A stretch of 64,000 nucleotides of DNA from Eledone cirrhosa. Lineage: Eukaryota; Mollusca; Cephalopoda; Octopoda; Eledonidae. Numbering within the stretch: position 1 is the first letter of the stretch; every line of letters starts with the position of its first letter. The notes beneath the pieces were generated by a model. That model did not search any database. It had not been told where the DNA came from and was given only the letters and a program-made list of their open reading frames with translations. A program made the position numbers and the translations under genes. Location of the stretch: NCBI GenBank assembly GCA_964016885.1, contig OZ024744.1:117146925-117210924 (forward strand), read 5' to 3'. Below are positions 39,667 to 51,322 of this stretch, piece after piece.

Positions 39667-42600
39667 CTACAGGCGTATATTCAGAGCGGTCCCGTTCACT
39701 CGGACCATTCTCGCTACATTCACCCACCTTTCAACAAACTTACTAGAAGACAACACTTGCCTCCCCACCCTGATTTTCCTCTTCAAGTGAAATTTGAAAA
39801 AGTTAATCAGGGATTCGCCAAAGAGGAAAGTGTCTGTCTTCAACCCTTTCAACCTTGTCCACCACACAATCTCTTATTCACCATGGCCACCAGGCAGATG
39901 AAAACTGCCTGCCCTTCCTCCTCTTTAAAGGAGGATGGCGGGGCTATCTGCACAATGGACTCAGTCGATAACCGGATCCGTCCTACACGCGACAGCAACT
40001 GTTCAACATAGCCCCACAAGTCAGCAATCCTCGGGCACTGAAAAAGTGCGTGCAGGACTGTTTCGTCATCCTGCGCGCATCTCGAACAGCCTCGGCTGAC
40101 AGCACCTCCGTGCCTGTAGAGCTTATCCCGAACCGGCAACGCTCCCCAGTAGCACTGCCAGGTCAGGGATTTCTGGAAATTGTTCATAGGCCCTGGGCTG
40201 AAAGTTCTCTTGAAGAGAGTGAACAGCTGATCGTCTTCGACGCCCAGGGTCTCCCCGAGAATGTCGTCACTCTCCCCCTCCACTAGTCCTCTATAGAACG
40301 CCTAGGTGGATGTTCCACTGATATCAGTGCCCAGCTGGTAGAGGGCGGTGAGCGCTTGGAGACATTCCAGCTTCCAAGCGCTATCCTTCGGTCTTTTTCT
40401 GATCCAGGACTGCAGCTCCATCAAGGAGACGAGCTGGGGAAAAGCGTGTCTGGCAGACTGCGACCACACCTGTTCACCGTCAAGGAAGCACCAGAGATGT
40501 CGCAGCATCAGCACATGTTTGCACATCATCAGCCACGGCATGCCCAGTCCTCCACTCAACGGGTGCTGACAGCAGATGGATCGTTTGACCAGGGGAGCAT
40601 TTCCCTTCCACAAAAAGCGGAAGAGAAGGCGCTCCATTTTGGTCAGAGTTGGACGGGGGCAAGATACGACGGTGAGGCGGTAGCAGATGACAGACGCAAT
40701 GTACGCAATCGCCACCTCCGCCCGACCTTTCAGAGACAGCCTCCTCTCAGCCAATTTCTGGGTGAGAGAAGCCACCCTGCTCATCACCTCGCTCCAGTTT
40801 TTCTCCATCTAGAGGTCCAGACCGAACCAGACTCCAACCAATTTAATTGGTCCTTCTGTCCAGCACACCACGACGCTGTTGGACGGCATGGACTTGCCTC
40901 TCCAGGTGCCGAGTTGCAAGCCCACCGACTTTTCCTGATTTATCTTTGTTCCTGTCACCGCTTCATATTCCTTGAGAGTGGTGCTGAGCCTCTGGACATG
41001 TCTGGTGCTCAACACCACCACAGTGACATCGTCGGCATAAGCTGACACGGGTCTCCCGCATTCCAGTTCACAAGGGACCCCCCTCTTGGTCTCCAATTTG
41101 TGCAGTAATGGCTCGAGGTCTAGTACGTACAAGAGGAACAACTTTGGCGGACTGAGCGCATGATGCTGAACGGCTGCGACAAGTGACCATTCACCCTCAC
41201 AATCGAGCAGATGTCGCTGAGCATCGGAGCGATCCAGCCTCTAAAAACGGGTCCGAAGCTGGCCACCTCAAGGACTGCAGCCAGGTACTGATGGTCGATC
41301 CTATCAAATACTTTAGATTGATCCAAGTTGATCAGGGCCCCACCCATGCCAGGTTCCTTAACAACCCTCTCTATGGTGTATCACATGAGATGTAGGTTGT
41401 GAATGGATCTGTCTCGAATGGCGCATGTCTGCGCCTCTCCCACCAGATCACTGATGACAAGCGCCAATCTCTTTGCTAACACCTTGGCCAAAATCTTGAA
41501 GTCTGTGTTTAGCAGAGTTATGGGCCTGAAGTTGTCTATAACGTCCCCCTTGTTCAGGTCTTTTCTCAGCAGTGCCACCGCTCTCCAGCTCACAAAACTG
41601 GGAATGCTCCCGTTCTGCTGCCAGTTGCAGTAGACATCTGCCAAGAGGTCGCCAAACAAGTCTGGCATCTACGCGTAAAGCTAGTAGGGTAGACCACCCA
41701 AACCTGGCGATTTACCCCTCGTGCAGTTAGGCATCGCTTCCCGTATTTCGCCTGCTGTTATCGGCCTTTCGCAGCAGTGTGGCGACAGTCATTCGAAGTA
41801 TGCACCGAAGTCCATACTCCGATCCTGCCCACCGCCGCCCCCAAATAATCGAGCAAAGTGCTGTTGAAAAGCCACACAAATCTGCTCGGGTTCGAGCAAT
41901 ATGCGCCTGTTTTGATCAGGCAAAGATCGTATTGTGGATTTGTTGCCACATCGTGCCTACACCACCCGGGCCCATTGAATGGCTTCGTCCCCTCGTGTCT
42001 CAGAACACGTCTCTAGCTCTGACAACGCATCCTTCAGGTTTTGCGTTGAAGAATTGGTCGAGTGCCAATCTAGCTGCAAGCACATCGGTTGCGATGCCTG
42101 TCTTAAATGCCTCTTCTAGTTTCCTAACTAGGTCTCCTTCTACTTTGTTTTCCTCTATCACTACTCCTTTGCTAAACCTTATCGATTCTACTCTAATTGC
42201 CCTTTTCAGGGTAAACCACCACCTGTTGTTGATGATCGCACCCGTCAACGCACGCTTAACTAATTCGCTAATCTGGTTTCTGTAAGCTTTCCGTGCCAGG
42301 AAAGATGCGTTCAGCTTCCAGTAACCGAGCCCTTGCCTATGGAGTCTATCTAAGTCAACCTCACAGGTCACGAATTTGTGGTCCGTGTAGTCGACTACTT
42401 TAAATTGTGGACAGCCTACACTAGCCTTATCTGTTTCCCTACAGAATACCCTATCTAAATATGATCTGGATGACCCGATGCAGTTTGCCCATGTCCACAT
42501 TGGTACTTTCGGATAATCCAGTCTACACCTGTGAGACAGTTCAAAACGTGCATCTAAGATACCGTTTCAGTCGCCCACTAAAGAGCGGGGCGTTCGAAGA

Positions 42601-43007
42601 AAGGTCTCTAGATGTCTGAAGAAATCTGGCCGTCCTGCACCTGTTGAGGCGTAGACGGCTACTAGCCTGAAAGCATTGCCTTCGCTGCCGGTCATGTCCA
42701 GTACCACCGACATACCTTCTGGGTCCAGGAAGATGGCCTGTATGGTGAGATCCAAGCCTCTCCAAAAAAGCACAGCAACTCCTACCCCCGATCCTGGACG
42801 GCTGGGAGATGCATATACATTGTAGCCGCTGAAGATCGGTGTGAAGGTTCGTGCTTTGGAGATTCTGGTCTCGCTGATGGCCACCACATCTGTGTTTAGT
42901 GACCTGAGGTTGTTGAGCAGGTAACCCTGCTTCCAAGATGACCCCAGGCCATGTACATTTATGCTGCCTATTCTAAGTACGGCTATGCTGGATGAGGAAT
43001 GGGGCAA
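39667..43007 (-). pseudogene. Tx1-like ORF2 of copy 3, broken
   Basis: Starts MPHSSSSIAVLRIGSINVHG at 43007; endonuclease VAISETRISKARTFTPIFSG, LVAVYASTGAGRPDF; a gap near 42545; SSRSYLDRVFCRETD and YTDHKFVTCEVDLDR (42500-42000); RT FRPITLLNTDFKILAKVLAK (41668-41381), ALINLDQSKVFDRIDHQYL (41347-41120), SAYADDVTVVVLS (41141-40809), LVGVWFGLDL then MEKNWSEVMSRVASLTQK (40808-40302); C-terminus with CSRCAQDDETVLHALFQC (40283-39849) and end NGTALNIRL (39667). Multiple frameshifts and stops. Key RT residues YADD are kept. Confidence 0.87.
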
Positions 43008-43302
43008 GTGAGAAAGGCTTACTTACCTTGATCATGTGGGGAAGGGACAGTAGAACCATCCCCTCGGCTGGTCATGGGTGTCTCCAAGACGATATCTTTC
43101 TAAATTCTTTTGGAGACTGACCCCCTGAAATCCCCAACTGCGTTGGGGAATTTTTGTTTTAATTATTTGTAGTTTTCGAGTTCAATTTCCACAATGTTAA
43201 TGTTATTTGGTAATGTTCTTGGTGTTGGTGGTGTGTGGTAATTTACGTCTGAAATATCGGTGTGGTTTTTTATGTGTTACATTAGTCCTTGGTGTACAAT
43301 GT

Positions 43303-43616
43303 TTATGGCTGTGTATTTTTTGTGGGGGGTTGTTGGTGTTTTCTTGTTGTTGTTGGGTATGTTTGATTTGTTGTGTTTGTGATGTTGGTGTTGGAGGTGA
43401 TGCTTGTGGTTGTGATGGTGATTTTGGTGGTGTTGCTGCAAGTCTCTTTGCAGTCTTTATTCTTCTTTCTTTGCCTTCGCTTTTGGAGGGGGCAGGTGTG
43501 TGGTGTTTTTGTGCTTGTTTTGTTGACAACCGTTTTCCACTCCTCAGCCACCTCATACTCCATGTCCGACTGTGAGGGGTCGGGGAGGGGTATGAGTTCT
43601 ACCCTCTCATTTGTCT

Positions 43617-43669
<53 letters not shown>

Positions 43670-44904
43670 GGTGGTGGTGGTGGTGGTGGTAGAGCCTGGT
43701 TTGCCGCTCCTGGCACAGGTGCAGCTAGTGCAACTGTTTCTGTTGCTGCAGCTGCCGCCGCTGTTTTTGTTGTCTGTGGCTTTGGTGTGGGTGCCACGGA
43801 CGTTGTCTTCCTACTCTCTGTAGAAGCTCTCGACATTTTAGCTGACTGCCCTGTTTCTGATGGCAGCGGTTCCGGCGTTGGAAGGAGGGGACCTTAGCCT
43901 TTATTATTATCTGGGGGCAGAAAGCCCTGAGGTGAGACTTTGATCCACAGTTGAAGCACTTTCGGCGCCTTCCTTCAACAGATATGGGAAGTTGGGAGCC
44001 ATTCCCGGGGTCTATTACGTCGGGAATAGCGCTGATGCAGACCTGGTTGGTTTGGATGAGCATCTCCATTCCAATACTGGACCAGTCCCCTCTCCCCAAC
44101 TTCTGTACCTGCAGAATGGTTGTTTTATCTTCGATGCCCGCAAGAACAGACACGACCAGCCAAGGCACGGGTATGTAGGGCAGACCTGGGTTACCTTGAC
44201 CTTGACCTTTGCAATTTTTTTCCCGCAGTAAAACGGGACTAACATTATGTCATCACTCCATAGGGTCCTCAGTGAGTGCGATTTTGCTTCCTGGGTGGTA
44301 GCAAAAAGGACGTCCACAGTAGCATATTTCTTGCCACAGGGGATGTGGGTTTTCCGTGCTCACACAGTTCCCAAGGCCTTCTGGATTTGGGCCTCCGTAG
44401 CTCTCTCCACACGACGCGATTTCGTGGCAATCGTGCGGTATGACACTGTGCCTCGCTCTTGTTCCTCCAGGAAGTCGGTTGGTGGTTTCAAGGACACTGA
44501 AAATTCAGTTCTGGTTACCACGTGTCTTGCGACCGCCATCTTCTCCTCTGTGACCATGACTGTTTCTATGTTGCGAGTTACCTTTGCAAAAGAGGTGGTC
44601 TCTTTTTCAGTGGCATCATTGTTGCCACTACTGCCACTACTGCTGCTGCTACTGGTCTTGTTGTTGTTGTTGCTACTGCTACAAATGGTGTTGTTGGTGT
44701 TGCTGCTGCTGCTACTGCTACTGCTACTACAGGTGTTATTGTTAATACTGCTGTTGCTGCTGCTGCTGCTACCTCCTTTGTTGTCAAATGCATCAGCAGC
44801 AGCTGCTTCTTGACCGCTGCTTGATGAAGAAGAGAAAGAAATGGCCTTTGCCTGACTTTCACTGTGTGACGATGAAGAAGACGAAAAGGAAAGCGAGACT
44901 CCAC
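43303..44904 (-). pseudogene. Tx1-like ORF1 of copy 3, broken, with Pro/Thr expansion
   Basis: Zinc knuckle KCFNCGSKSHLRAFCPQ (C-x2-C-x4-H-x4-C) near 43960-43910, as in copy 1 ORF1. Downstream the frame reads MSRASTESRKTTSVAPTPKP and then long Pro and Thr runs encoded by (ACC)n/(AAC)n at 43615-43692. N-terminal pieces at 44904-44360 are Ala/Thr-rich and frameshifted. RNA-binding role inferred from family. Confidence 0.78.
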
Positions 44905-45130
44905 GCTGACTGTTGGGTGAAGAAAGAGAAAATTGAGAAGGATACCTTGCTGAATGGATAATTTTTTAGTGGATACACGGCATGGAAATGGATTTTTTGA
45001 ATGACAACATTTTTCTTTTTCTTTTTGGCGGGACGTATTTGCTAAATACGAAGTTCAGATACGGGATTTAGTCCCGAAGGGCTAAATACTGATTAATTAC
45101 TACCACTTCAAAAGAAGTGGGGTGTGTTTA

Positions 45131-45302
45131 CACACAAAACAATATGATTTTTACATTAAGTTCGCAATAAAACTTCAAAAATCACAAAATTACGGGAACA
45201 AACTTTCCTGCGACGTGTATACTTCCACAATAATAATAATAATAAAATTATTGTGTACAGTGCTCAGGTGCACTACAACTCATCAAAGGTGCATGTATAG
45301 TA
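45131..45302. other. spacer
   Basis: Contains (AAT)n near 45233; no gene seen. Confidence 0.5.
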
Positions 45303-45498
45303 CATAGAATAATTGTTTCTACTTTTGCACAAGGCCAGCAATTGCCCAGTACATTACTGGTACTTTATTTTATCGACCCCGTAAGGATGAAAGGCAAAGT
45401 TAACCTCAACGGGATTTGAACTCAGTCCTTAAAGGGATGTAACTATGCTAGAAAGCATGGCATCCAACCCTTTACCAATACTGCTAATTCACCGCCTT
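45303..45498 (-). mobile_element. tRNA-derived SINE, classical cephalopod type
   Basis: Minus strand begins 'aaggcggtgaattagcagta', has box-B-like 'gttcaaatccc', then 'aactttgcctttcatcctta', 'ggggtcgataaaataaagta' and ends 'ccttgtgcaaaagtagaaac'. This order is that of the common cephalopod SINE with a tRNA-like head and the GGGGTCGATAAA body. Different family from the 11731-type SINEs. Confidence 0.87.
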
Positions 45499-45544
45499 AC
45501 ATAGAATAATGTACAAATGTCAGGAAAAACAGTGTATTATTCAT

Positions 45545-46640
45545 GATATACATGTGTGCGTGTATATGGAGGGGTGATATCATGTGTAGTGTTGGTGAAT
45601 CTCAGGAAGCATGGAGGTTTTAAAGGATGATGCAGTGACTCGACAGCTAACAACTGATGCAGGTAGTTTGTTCGATGCTTCAGCAATTCTGAGCATGAAA
45701 AAATGTGTCCGAAAGTCATGGGAGCTGTGCTGTTTTCTGACTTTGTAGGCATGTCCACGTGTGTTAGACACATGGAAATGGTCCACAGGGTTGTTGTTGG
45801 CAAGATGGTTAATAATCTTGTGGGTGTCTACTAAGTCAATTGCCAGACGTCGGAGCTTCATTGTATCCATGCCCAGAGAAGCAAGGCGTTCAGAGTATGG
45901 TAGATGCCTGATGGAGGGTATTCGCTTGGTTGCACGTCCCTGAATAGTTTCCAGGAGGTCAATCTTCTGAGCAAGATAGGGGTTCCAGACTGGTGATGCA
46001 AATTCCAAGTGTAGTCGTATGATGGAGAGCGGCTGACAAAGGTCTTTCTGAGTGATGCTAAGAGACCCTCGGCCTTCTTGACAATCTTAGAGACGTGCTT
46101 CGTCCAATGCAAATCGCTGACCATAATGCCCAGGTCACGTTCACAAGAAGACTTCTTGATATTAGTGTTGTGGAGGGAGTATCTGGATGCTGGGTTTTTA
46201 CTCCCAAAATGCATGGTGGTACACTTGTCCACAGCCAACTTCAGTTGCCAGTCCGTGATCCATTGTTGCAGTGTGTCCAGGTCTGATTGCAGGAAAGATC
46301 TATAGTGTTCAGGATCTGTCCGTTTTATCTCAAGGTACAGCTTGATGTCATCTGCATATTTCAGTACTGTGGCATTCTTTAAGTTGGCACCTATGTCATT
46401 AATATATGCCACAAACAAAAAGGGACCAAGAACAGATCTCTGTGGTACACAAAATGACATCTCATACGGTGAGGAATGCTGTCCTAGAACCGTGACTACC
46501 TCTTTTCGGATGAGAATGAAGAACTTCAACCAGTTAAAAAGATCATCCTTCACACCCATTGCAGAGAGTTTTGCCATAAGTCTTTTCTGTGGCACAGATT
46601 TGAAAGCGGATGATTTATTTCGCTTTTTCCTATTGATATC
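45545..46640 (-). pseudogene. CR1/Jockey-type LINE reverse transcriptase fragment
   Basis: Minus strand: SSAFKSVPQKRLMAKLSAMG, FCVPQRSVLGPFLFVAYIND, LKYADDIKLYLEI, QLKLAVDKCTTMHFG, SSCERDLGIMVSDLHWTKHV (46640-46040); then after a frameshift EFASPVWNPYLAQKIDLLET, GRATKRIPSIRHLPYSERLA and a short C-terminus to 45580. These blocks (SVLGP...FADD-type; VWNPYL...QRRATK) mark the CR1/Jockey group. Usual G in PQGSVLGP is R. Only the second half of the RT is present, 5'-truncated. Confidence 0.85.
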
Positions 46641-46705
46641 TGATTTATGGAGTTTGTACTCACATTCAGCATCACGTTCAACTATCTAATATATAATGAA
46701 TCCAC

Positions 46706-46985
46706 CACCCTTACTTTGAATAAATAATGAATGAATATTATATAATTCATCTACTAAATTTGTTACCTGTTGATTAAATATAAATAATCTTGCATATAAA
46801 ATATATTGCTTATTTCAAGATTTACTTTTTTTTTAATTTTCAAATGTCAACATTTCTGTTAGTGTCCGTGATATCAGAACTTTGCCATACGCTATGTTTT
46901 CTTTGTTAATATAAACGTTCATATATTTGCGTCGTTCTATCATAATGTTTATATTTCCGTTGCTAATCTTATTTTCTCCTTTTTC
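46706..46985 (+). repeat. unclassified dispersed repeat, copy 1
   Basis: Shares 'atgaatgaatattatataat' and about 200 further bases with 51118-51312 in the same orientation. No coding potential. Confidence 0.7.
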
Positions 46986-47190
46986 CATTTTCATAACATT
47001 TTGCTGTAATGTTTGTTGTTGTTCTTCTTCGATTTTATAAAATTAGTATCAATAAACCTAATCACTATCATTCCCAACTACCAATTTAACCTAAATAAAA
47101 AAAATGTTTTGATAATCCAAAACAGAGAAAGCAGGCTTTGCTAACATCAATCTTTAACATCAATTTTTGTACATTTTATAAGGATCCTTT
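46986..47190. other. AT-rich spacer
   Basis: No feature seen. Confidence 0.5.
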
Positions 47191-49312
47191 ATATCATCAT
47201 CATCATCATCATCATAATTGTTTAACGTCCATCTTCCAAGCTTGCATGGGTTTGGATGGGAGTTTTCCCACTTGAGGCAAGATTAGTTGTCTTGCTCAGG
47301 ACTGTCTGGCGGGTTTTCTACGGCTGGATGCCCCTCCTAACACCAACCACGTTTACAGTGTGGACTGGGAGGTTTTTACCGTGTTGCCTACACGGCTACA
47401 TTACAGCGTGGACTGTGTGTTTTTTTTTTGTGAAACCTACACAACCTCATTTGTTTCGGACTGGATGTTGTGGTACCAACATAACTTTACATCGAAAGGG
47501 GTGGTGTAGATGGCGGTGGGGGTAGGGTTAGTGGGACGGGGGTGTATTTTGGTTAAGAGGTGCCTACTGACTGTAGGTTTCGCTTTGTACTTAGGCGAGG
47601 CAGGTCTTCTGTATTACGGTGTAGCGCCAAAGATCTCGGTCCAGTGACATTGTCTTGGAGAGGTGTAAGTGTGTGAGGTCGGAATTTATCAAGTCGTCCC
47701 AGGTTTTTCTGGGTCTGCCTACTCCGTGGCTACCGTCTATTTTTATTGCCCTGCACTTTTTTATACAGCTGTCATCTTTCATGCACATCACGTGACCGTA
47801 CCAACGTAGTCTTCTCTCAAGTAAGCAACATCTGATCCCTCTTATTCCTAATTTCTCCCTTAGTTCATTTATGCTTTGCCGTTCATGTATATTACTATTA
47901 CACACCCAACGGAGCATGCAAGCTTCGTTCCTCTCCAGTCTGCGTAGATCCTCTGCACACAATGCCCAGGTCTCACTGCCATGTAACATTGCTGTTCATA
48001 TGCAGGCATCATACAGCCTGCCTTTCATTTTTAGAGAGAACCCTTTAGCGGCCAATAGTGGTATAAGCTCTCTGAACTTTTCCTATCCCGTTCTGACTCT
48101 AGCTACTGTACTTTCAGAGCACCCTCCACCACTGCTCATTTTGTCACCCAGGTAACGGAAGGTGTCCACTATTTCTATAGAACCATCTGTGCAATGGAAT
48201 GAGCTAGTATTCTGTGGGCATTTGCTGCTACTAATTGCACCTGAGCACCGGCCACATATAAAATCTATATTCTTAGTCAGCTAACCTGTGATCCCACTAC
48301 ATCTTTTATGCACCCATACTTTGCATTTGGGACATAAAATTGAATTTCTGCCTACTCCTTTCCTACACACTGAGCATGGTCATTTCCCAGATGGGACCAG
48401 TGCCCTCTTTTCCTTCATACAAACTAGAACTTTAGTCTTAGACAGGTTAATTTTAAGGCCTGTTGATTCTAGGCCATGCTTCCATGTTTGGAATTTCTTC
48501 TCTAGTTCAGCCATTGATTCAGCTATGAGCGTTAGATCATCCGCGTATAGAAGTTCCTATTGGCAGCCGGTCTTGAACTCCTCTGTTATAGCCTGAGGGG
48601 CAATAATAAATAGTAGGGGGCTAAGGACGGAGCCCTGATGAACACCAACTTTTACGCTAAACTCTTCACTATATTCGTTATTAATTCTAACCTTGCTGAC
48701 TGTTTCTTTATACATGGCTTGTATAGCTCTCACAAGCCATTCATCTACACCTAGTTTTCTAAGGGCCCACCAGATAATAGAGTGGGGTACTCTGTCAAAG
48801 GCTTTCTCCTAGTCAACAAAAGCTAAGTATAGGGGTTTACTTTTAGCTAGGTACTTCTCCTGTAGTTGTCGTACAATGAAAAGAGCGTCTGTGGTACTTT
48901 TACCTGACACAAACCCGAACTGCATTTCGTCTAGATCAATTCGTTCTCTGATTAGTTGCGCTATAACTTTTTCTGTGACCTTCATGACCGGGTCAATTAA
49001 TTTAATGCCTCTATAGTTTCCCCTATCTAGGGCATCTCCTTTACCCTTGTAGCAGTTAATGATGATGCTGCTGCGCCAGTCCTTCGGAACGACCCCATTC
49101 TCTATGACTTGGTTTACTATCCGGGTGACCATAGTGTGTCCCACCGTTCCAGATGCTTTCAGCATTTCAGCAACTATTTCCGAAGGCCTAGCCGCCTTGC
49201 CCGTCTTCATGTCTTTGATCACCTTACTTATTATACTACCTTCAACTTGCACTGCTGGTCCCTTTATTGGATCGATGTGGGAGAGACTGTCTTTCTCCCA
49301 ATTATTCTCCTC
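47191..49312 (-). mobile_element. LINE-B2 copy, 5' truncated
   Basis: (ATC)n tail at 47191-47215, 3' UTR to about 47590, coding remains from 47591 to 49312. Belongs to the same subfamily as 31715-32665. Confidence 0.87.
47591..49252 (-). pseudogene. LINE-B2 reverse transcriptase and C-terminus, broken
   Basis: RT start: MKTGKAARPSEIVAEMLKAS, VTRIVNQVIENGVVPKDWRS, IKLIDPVMKVTEKVIAQLIR, FGFVSGKSTTDALFIVRQLQ (49252-48809). Then frameshifted HQGSVLSPLLFIIA region (48660-48600), the LYADDLTLIAESM region (48560-48520), PHD-like finger SVCRKGVGRNSILCPKCKVW (48390-48290), and an open C-terminal frame 47989-47591 (LHGSETWALCAEDLRRLERN ... KTWDDLINSDLTHL). One stop falls where FVD*EKAFD is read (48808-48810). 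Confidence 0.85.
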
Positions 49313-49324
49313 ATATATATATCA

Positions 49325-49522
49325 TATATCATCATCATTTTACGTCCGCTTTTCCCTGCTTGCAAGGGTGGGACGGGAACTGATTCTGGCTTGATTTCTA
49401 CAGCTGGATGCCCTTCCTAACACCAACCTCATTTACAGTGAGTGCTGGCTGCTTTTTTGCCGTGGCACCTCCACGACCACTTTGCAGTGGAATGATATGG
49501 ACCCCAGTCCCTATCATCTCAT
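49325..49522 (-). mobile_element. SINE 3' part
   Basis: Antisense: ATC repeats, 'acgtccgcttttccctgc', 'gctggatgcccttcctaac', to 'ccctatcatctcat'. Tail and body without tRNA head. Confidence 0.88.
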
Positions 49523-49524
49523 AT

Positions 49525-49660
49525 ATATTAAGGCAGAACACTGGAAGGTAATATCCGTAGAGGTAGAGCACTCAGTCCATGGGACGAGTTTGGTAGAAGT
49601 AGTGATACAACAGTTAGTTCACCATAGTGAACTAACTGTTGTGTTATTACTTCTAACTAT
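49525..49660. mobile_element. inverted Penelope-type tail with short palindrome
   Basis: 49535-49622 is the reverse complement of 14905-15003. It meets a plus-strand copy starting at 49627, so 28-base arms 49595-49622 and 49627-49654 form a hairpin around 'cata'. The junction corresponds to the sequence just downstream of hammerhead B's predicted cleavage site. Confidence 0.7.
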
Positions 49661-49782
49661 ATATATATATATACCAGGTGTTTTAAACCCTTTTTTTTAT
49701 CATATTCCTTATAAATATAGATATAATTTTATCATATATATATATGTTAATGTTGTTTTATTTTATATTATATTTTCTGTAG

Positions 49783-49907
49783 TTGTAAGCTGGGCAGATG
49801 AACCACAGATAGCAGTGCCAGTAAAACCAATGGACAAAGACAATGACCAGTCACCTAAACACCAGTTCAGTCCAGAAGTTGCCACAGACTCCACAGAACC
49901 TCAGTCA
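49783..49907 (+). CDS. second internal exon of the host gene (likely)
   Basis: 125 bases after an acceptor ('ttatattatattttctgtag' ending 49782) and before a donor-like 'TCA|gtatta'. It starts with the last two bases of a codon, which fits the single base left by the exon at 23934-24358: G+TT gives Val. Reads VSWADEPQIAVPVKPMDKDN, DQSPKHQFSPEVATDSTEPQ, S. Base composition is unlike the AT-rich flanks and the peptide is Pro/Asp/Ser-rich, similar in style to the first exon. The donor is weaker than average. Gene not recognised. Confidence 0.6.
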
Positions 49908-50484
49908 GTATTAATTTTATTTCTATCTCTTATGATTTCTTACTAAACCTTTCTTCTGCAATACTAAAGTATGATTTAATATGTTTATATTTATCTAAAA
50001 ATATTCCATTGAAATTATTTGAAAACCACAGGCAGTGTCTTTCTTCAGAAACATGATAATGAAATGGTTAAAGAGATTATATTGATCTAAACATCTTCCT
50101 AAACATAATGTAATGTACAAACCTTTGTTAAGTTATATTCCAAACACCAGATTTTCAAAATTATTTAAAAACCATAGACAATACTTTCATGAGAAATATT
50201 GAAATGAAAAGGTTAAAACACCATTCTGAATGTGACCATGTCAAGGTCATTTGGTTTAACTTTTTACCTTTGACAGGGATATTATTACATTTCTAAGTTA
50301 ACATAATGTCTTCTAAAGTCTGACACAAGCTCTGGGGATCTTCAGGTCAGTGCTTATCTCAGTTTCCATAGCAAAGAGTAACTGAGAGTACAAGACTTCC
50401 CTGGACAGGACACCAGTTCATTACTGGTTTTAATCTTCAGCTATTGCTGGTAGTTATTTTCAGCTGAGTATACTGGAACAAAAT
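49908..50484. other. intronic spacer
   Basis: Two diverged copies of 'attatttgaaaaccacaggc'/'attatttaaaaaccatagac' at 50016 and 50160. Otherwise nothing. Confidence 0.45.
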
Positions 50485-50850
50485 GAAATGAAGTGCCTTG
50501 TTCAAGAACACAACCCTGTCTAACACCCTTATCACTAGGTCACCACATACCTCCACTGTAGTATACAGTTGTAATGTGAAATGAAGTGTTTTGTTCAAGA
50601 ACACAACACACAACCCAGTCTAACACCCTTACCACTAGGCCACCACATACCTCCACTGTAGTATACAGTTGTAATGTGAAATGAAGTGTTTTGTTCAAGA
50701 ACACAACACACAACCCAGTCTAACACCCTTACCACTAGGCCACCACATACCTCCACTGTAGTATACAGTTGTAATGTGAAATGAAGTGTTTTGTTCAAGA
50801 ACACAACACACAACCCAGTCTAACATCCTTACCACTAGGTCACTCAACTT
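50485..50850 (-). repeat. 100-bp tandem repeat of a tRNA-like SINE head
   Basis: 'atgaagtgtt' recurs at 50581, 50681 and 50781 (period 100), about 3.6 copies. On the minus strand each unit reads 'ggaggtatgtggtggcctag', with box A TGGCCTAGTGG, and later 'cttgaacaaaacacttcatt', the counterpart of 'cttgagcaagacactttatt' in the SINEs. So the unit is the 5' part of a SINE relative, amplified in tandem. Confidence 0.85.
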
Positions 50851-51117
50851 CACAAGTTAACATAACAAATAAGAAGGTTCAATAGTCAATAGGTCAACAG
50901 ACTTCCTGGCTATTTCATTAAATGCTAACAACAGGACTAACATATATCAATAAGAGAATTTCCTACATTTGGTCAAGGAAGTTTTTGATTGTTTAATCTC
51001 CAACGAGTTGAGCAGGTTTTATCAAGCACAGCTTCCCTACAATATAAACTATAATAAAGTAAGGAATACGGGACTGCGTACGGTTTATAATTTTTTTTAT
51101 TCCATTAGTAAAATAAG
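50851..51117. other. spacer
   Basis: Nothing recognised. Confidence 0.5.
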
Positions 51118-51312
51118 TTTGATTACTTTGAATAAACAATGAATGAATATTATATAATTTATCTACTAAATTTTGTGGCTGTTGATTAAATATTTGTTAT
51201 TGTTTATTTAAAGATTCACTTCTTTAAAATTTTCAAATGTCAACAGTTCCGGTTAGCGATCGCTTAAATAAATATTCCTGTATTTCTGTCACTAATTTTC
51301 TCCTAATACAGT
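51118..51312 (+). repeat. unclassified dispersed repeat, copy 2
   Basis: Counterpart of 46706-46985. It ends just before the Helitron terminus at 51323. Confidence 0.7.
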
Positions 51313-51322
51313 TTATATAGAA

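Larger units (their letters stand above)
39422..45130 (-). mobile_element. Tx1-like LINE copy 3, near full length, decayed
   Basis: 3' end 'gtccaataaagaaacc' followed by 'attattactattactg' at 39422-39437. ORF2 covers 43007-39667, ORF1 remains cover about 44904-43303, and a leader reaches roughly 45130. Layout equals copy 1. The 5' limit is uncertain. Confidence 0.85.

Noticed and set aside
43207..43897. Plus-strand Val/Leu-rich frames as membrane proteins
   Set aside because: They are antisense to LINE ORF1's low-complexity Thr/Pro tail.
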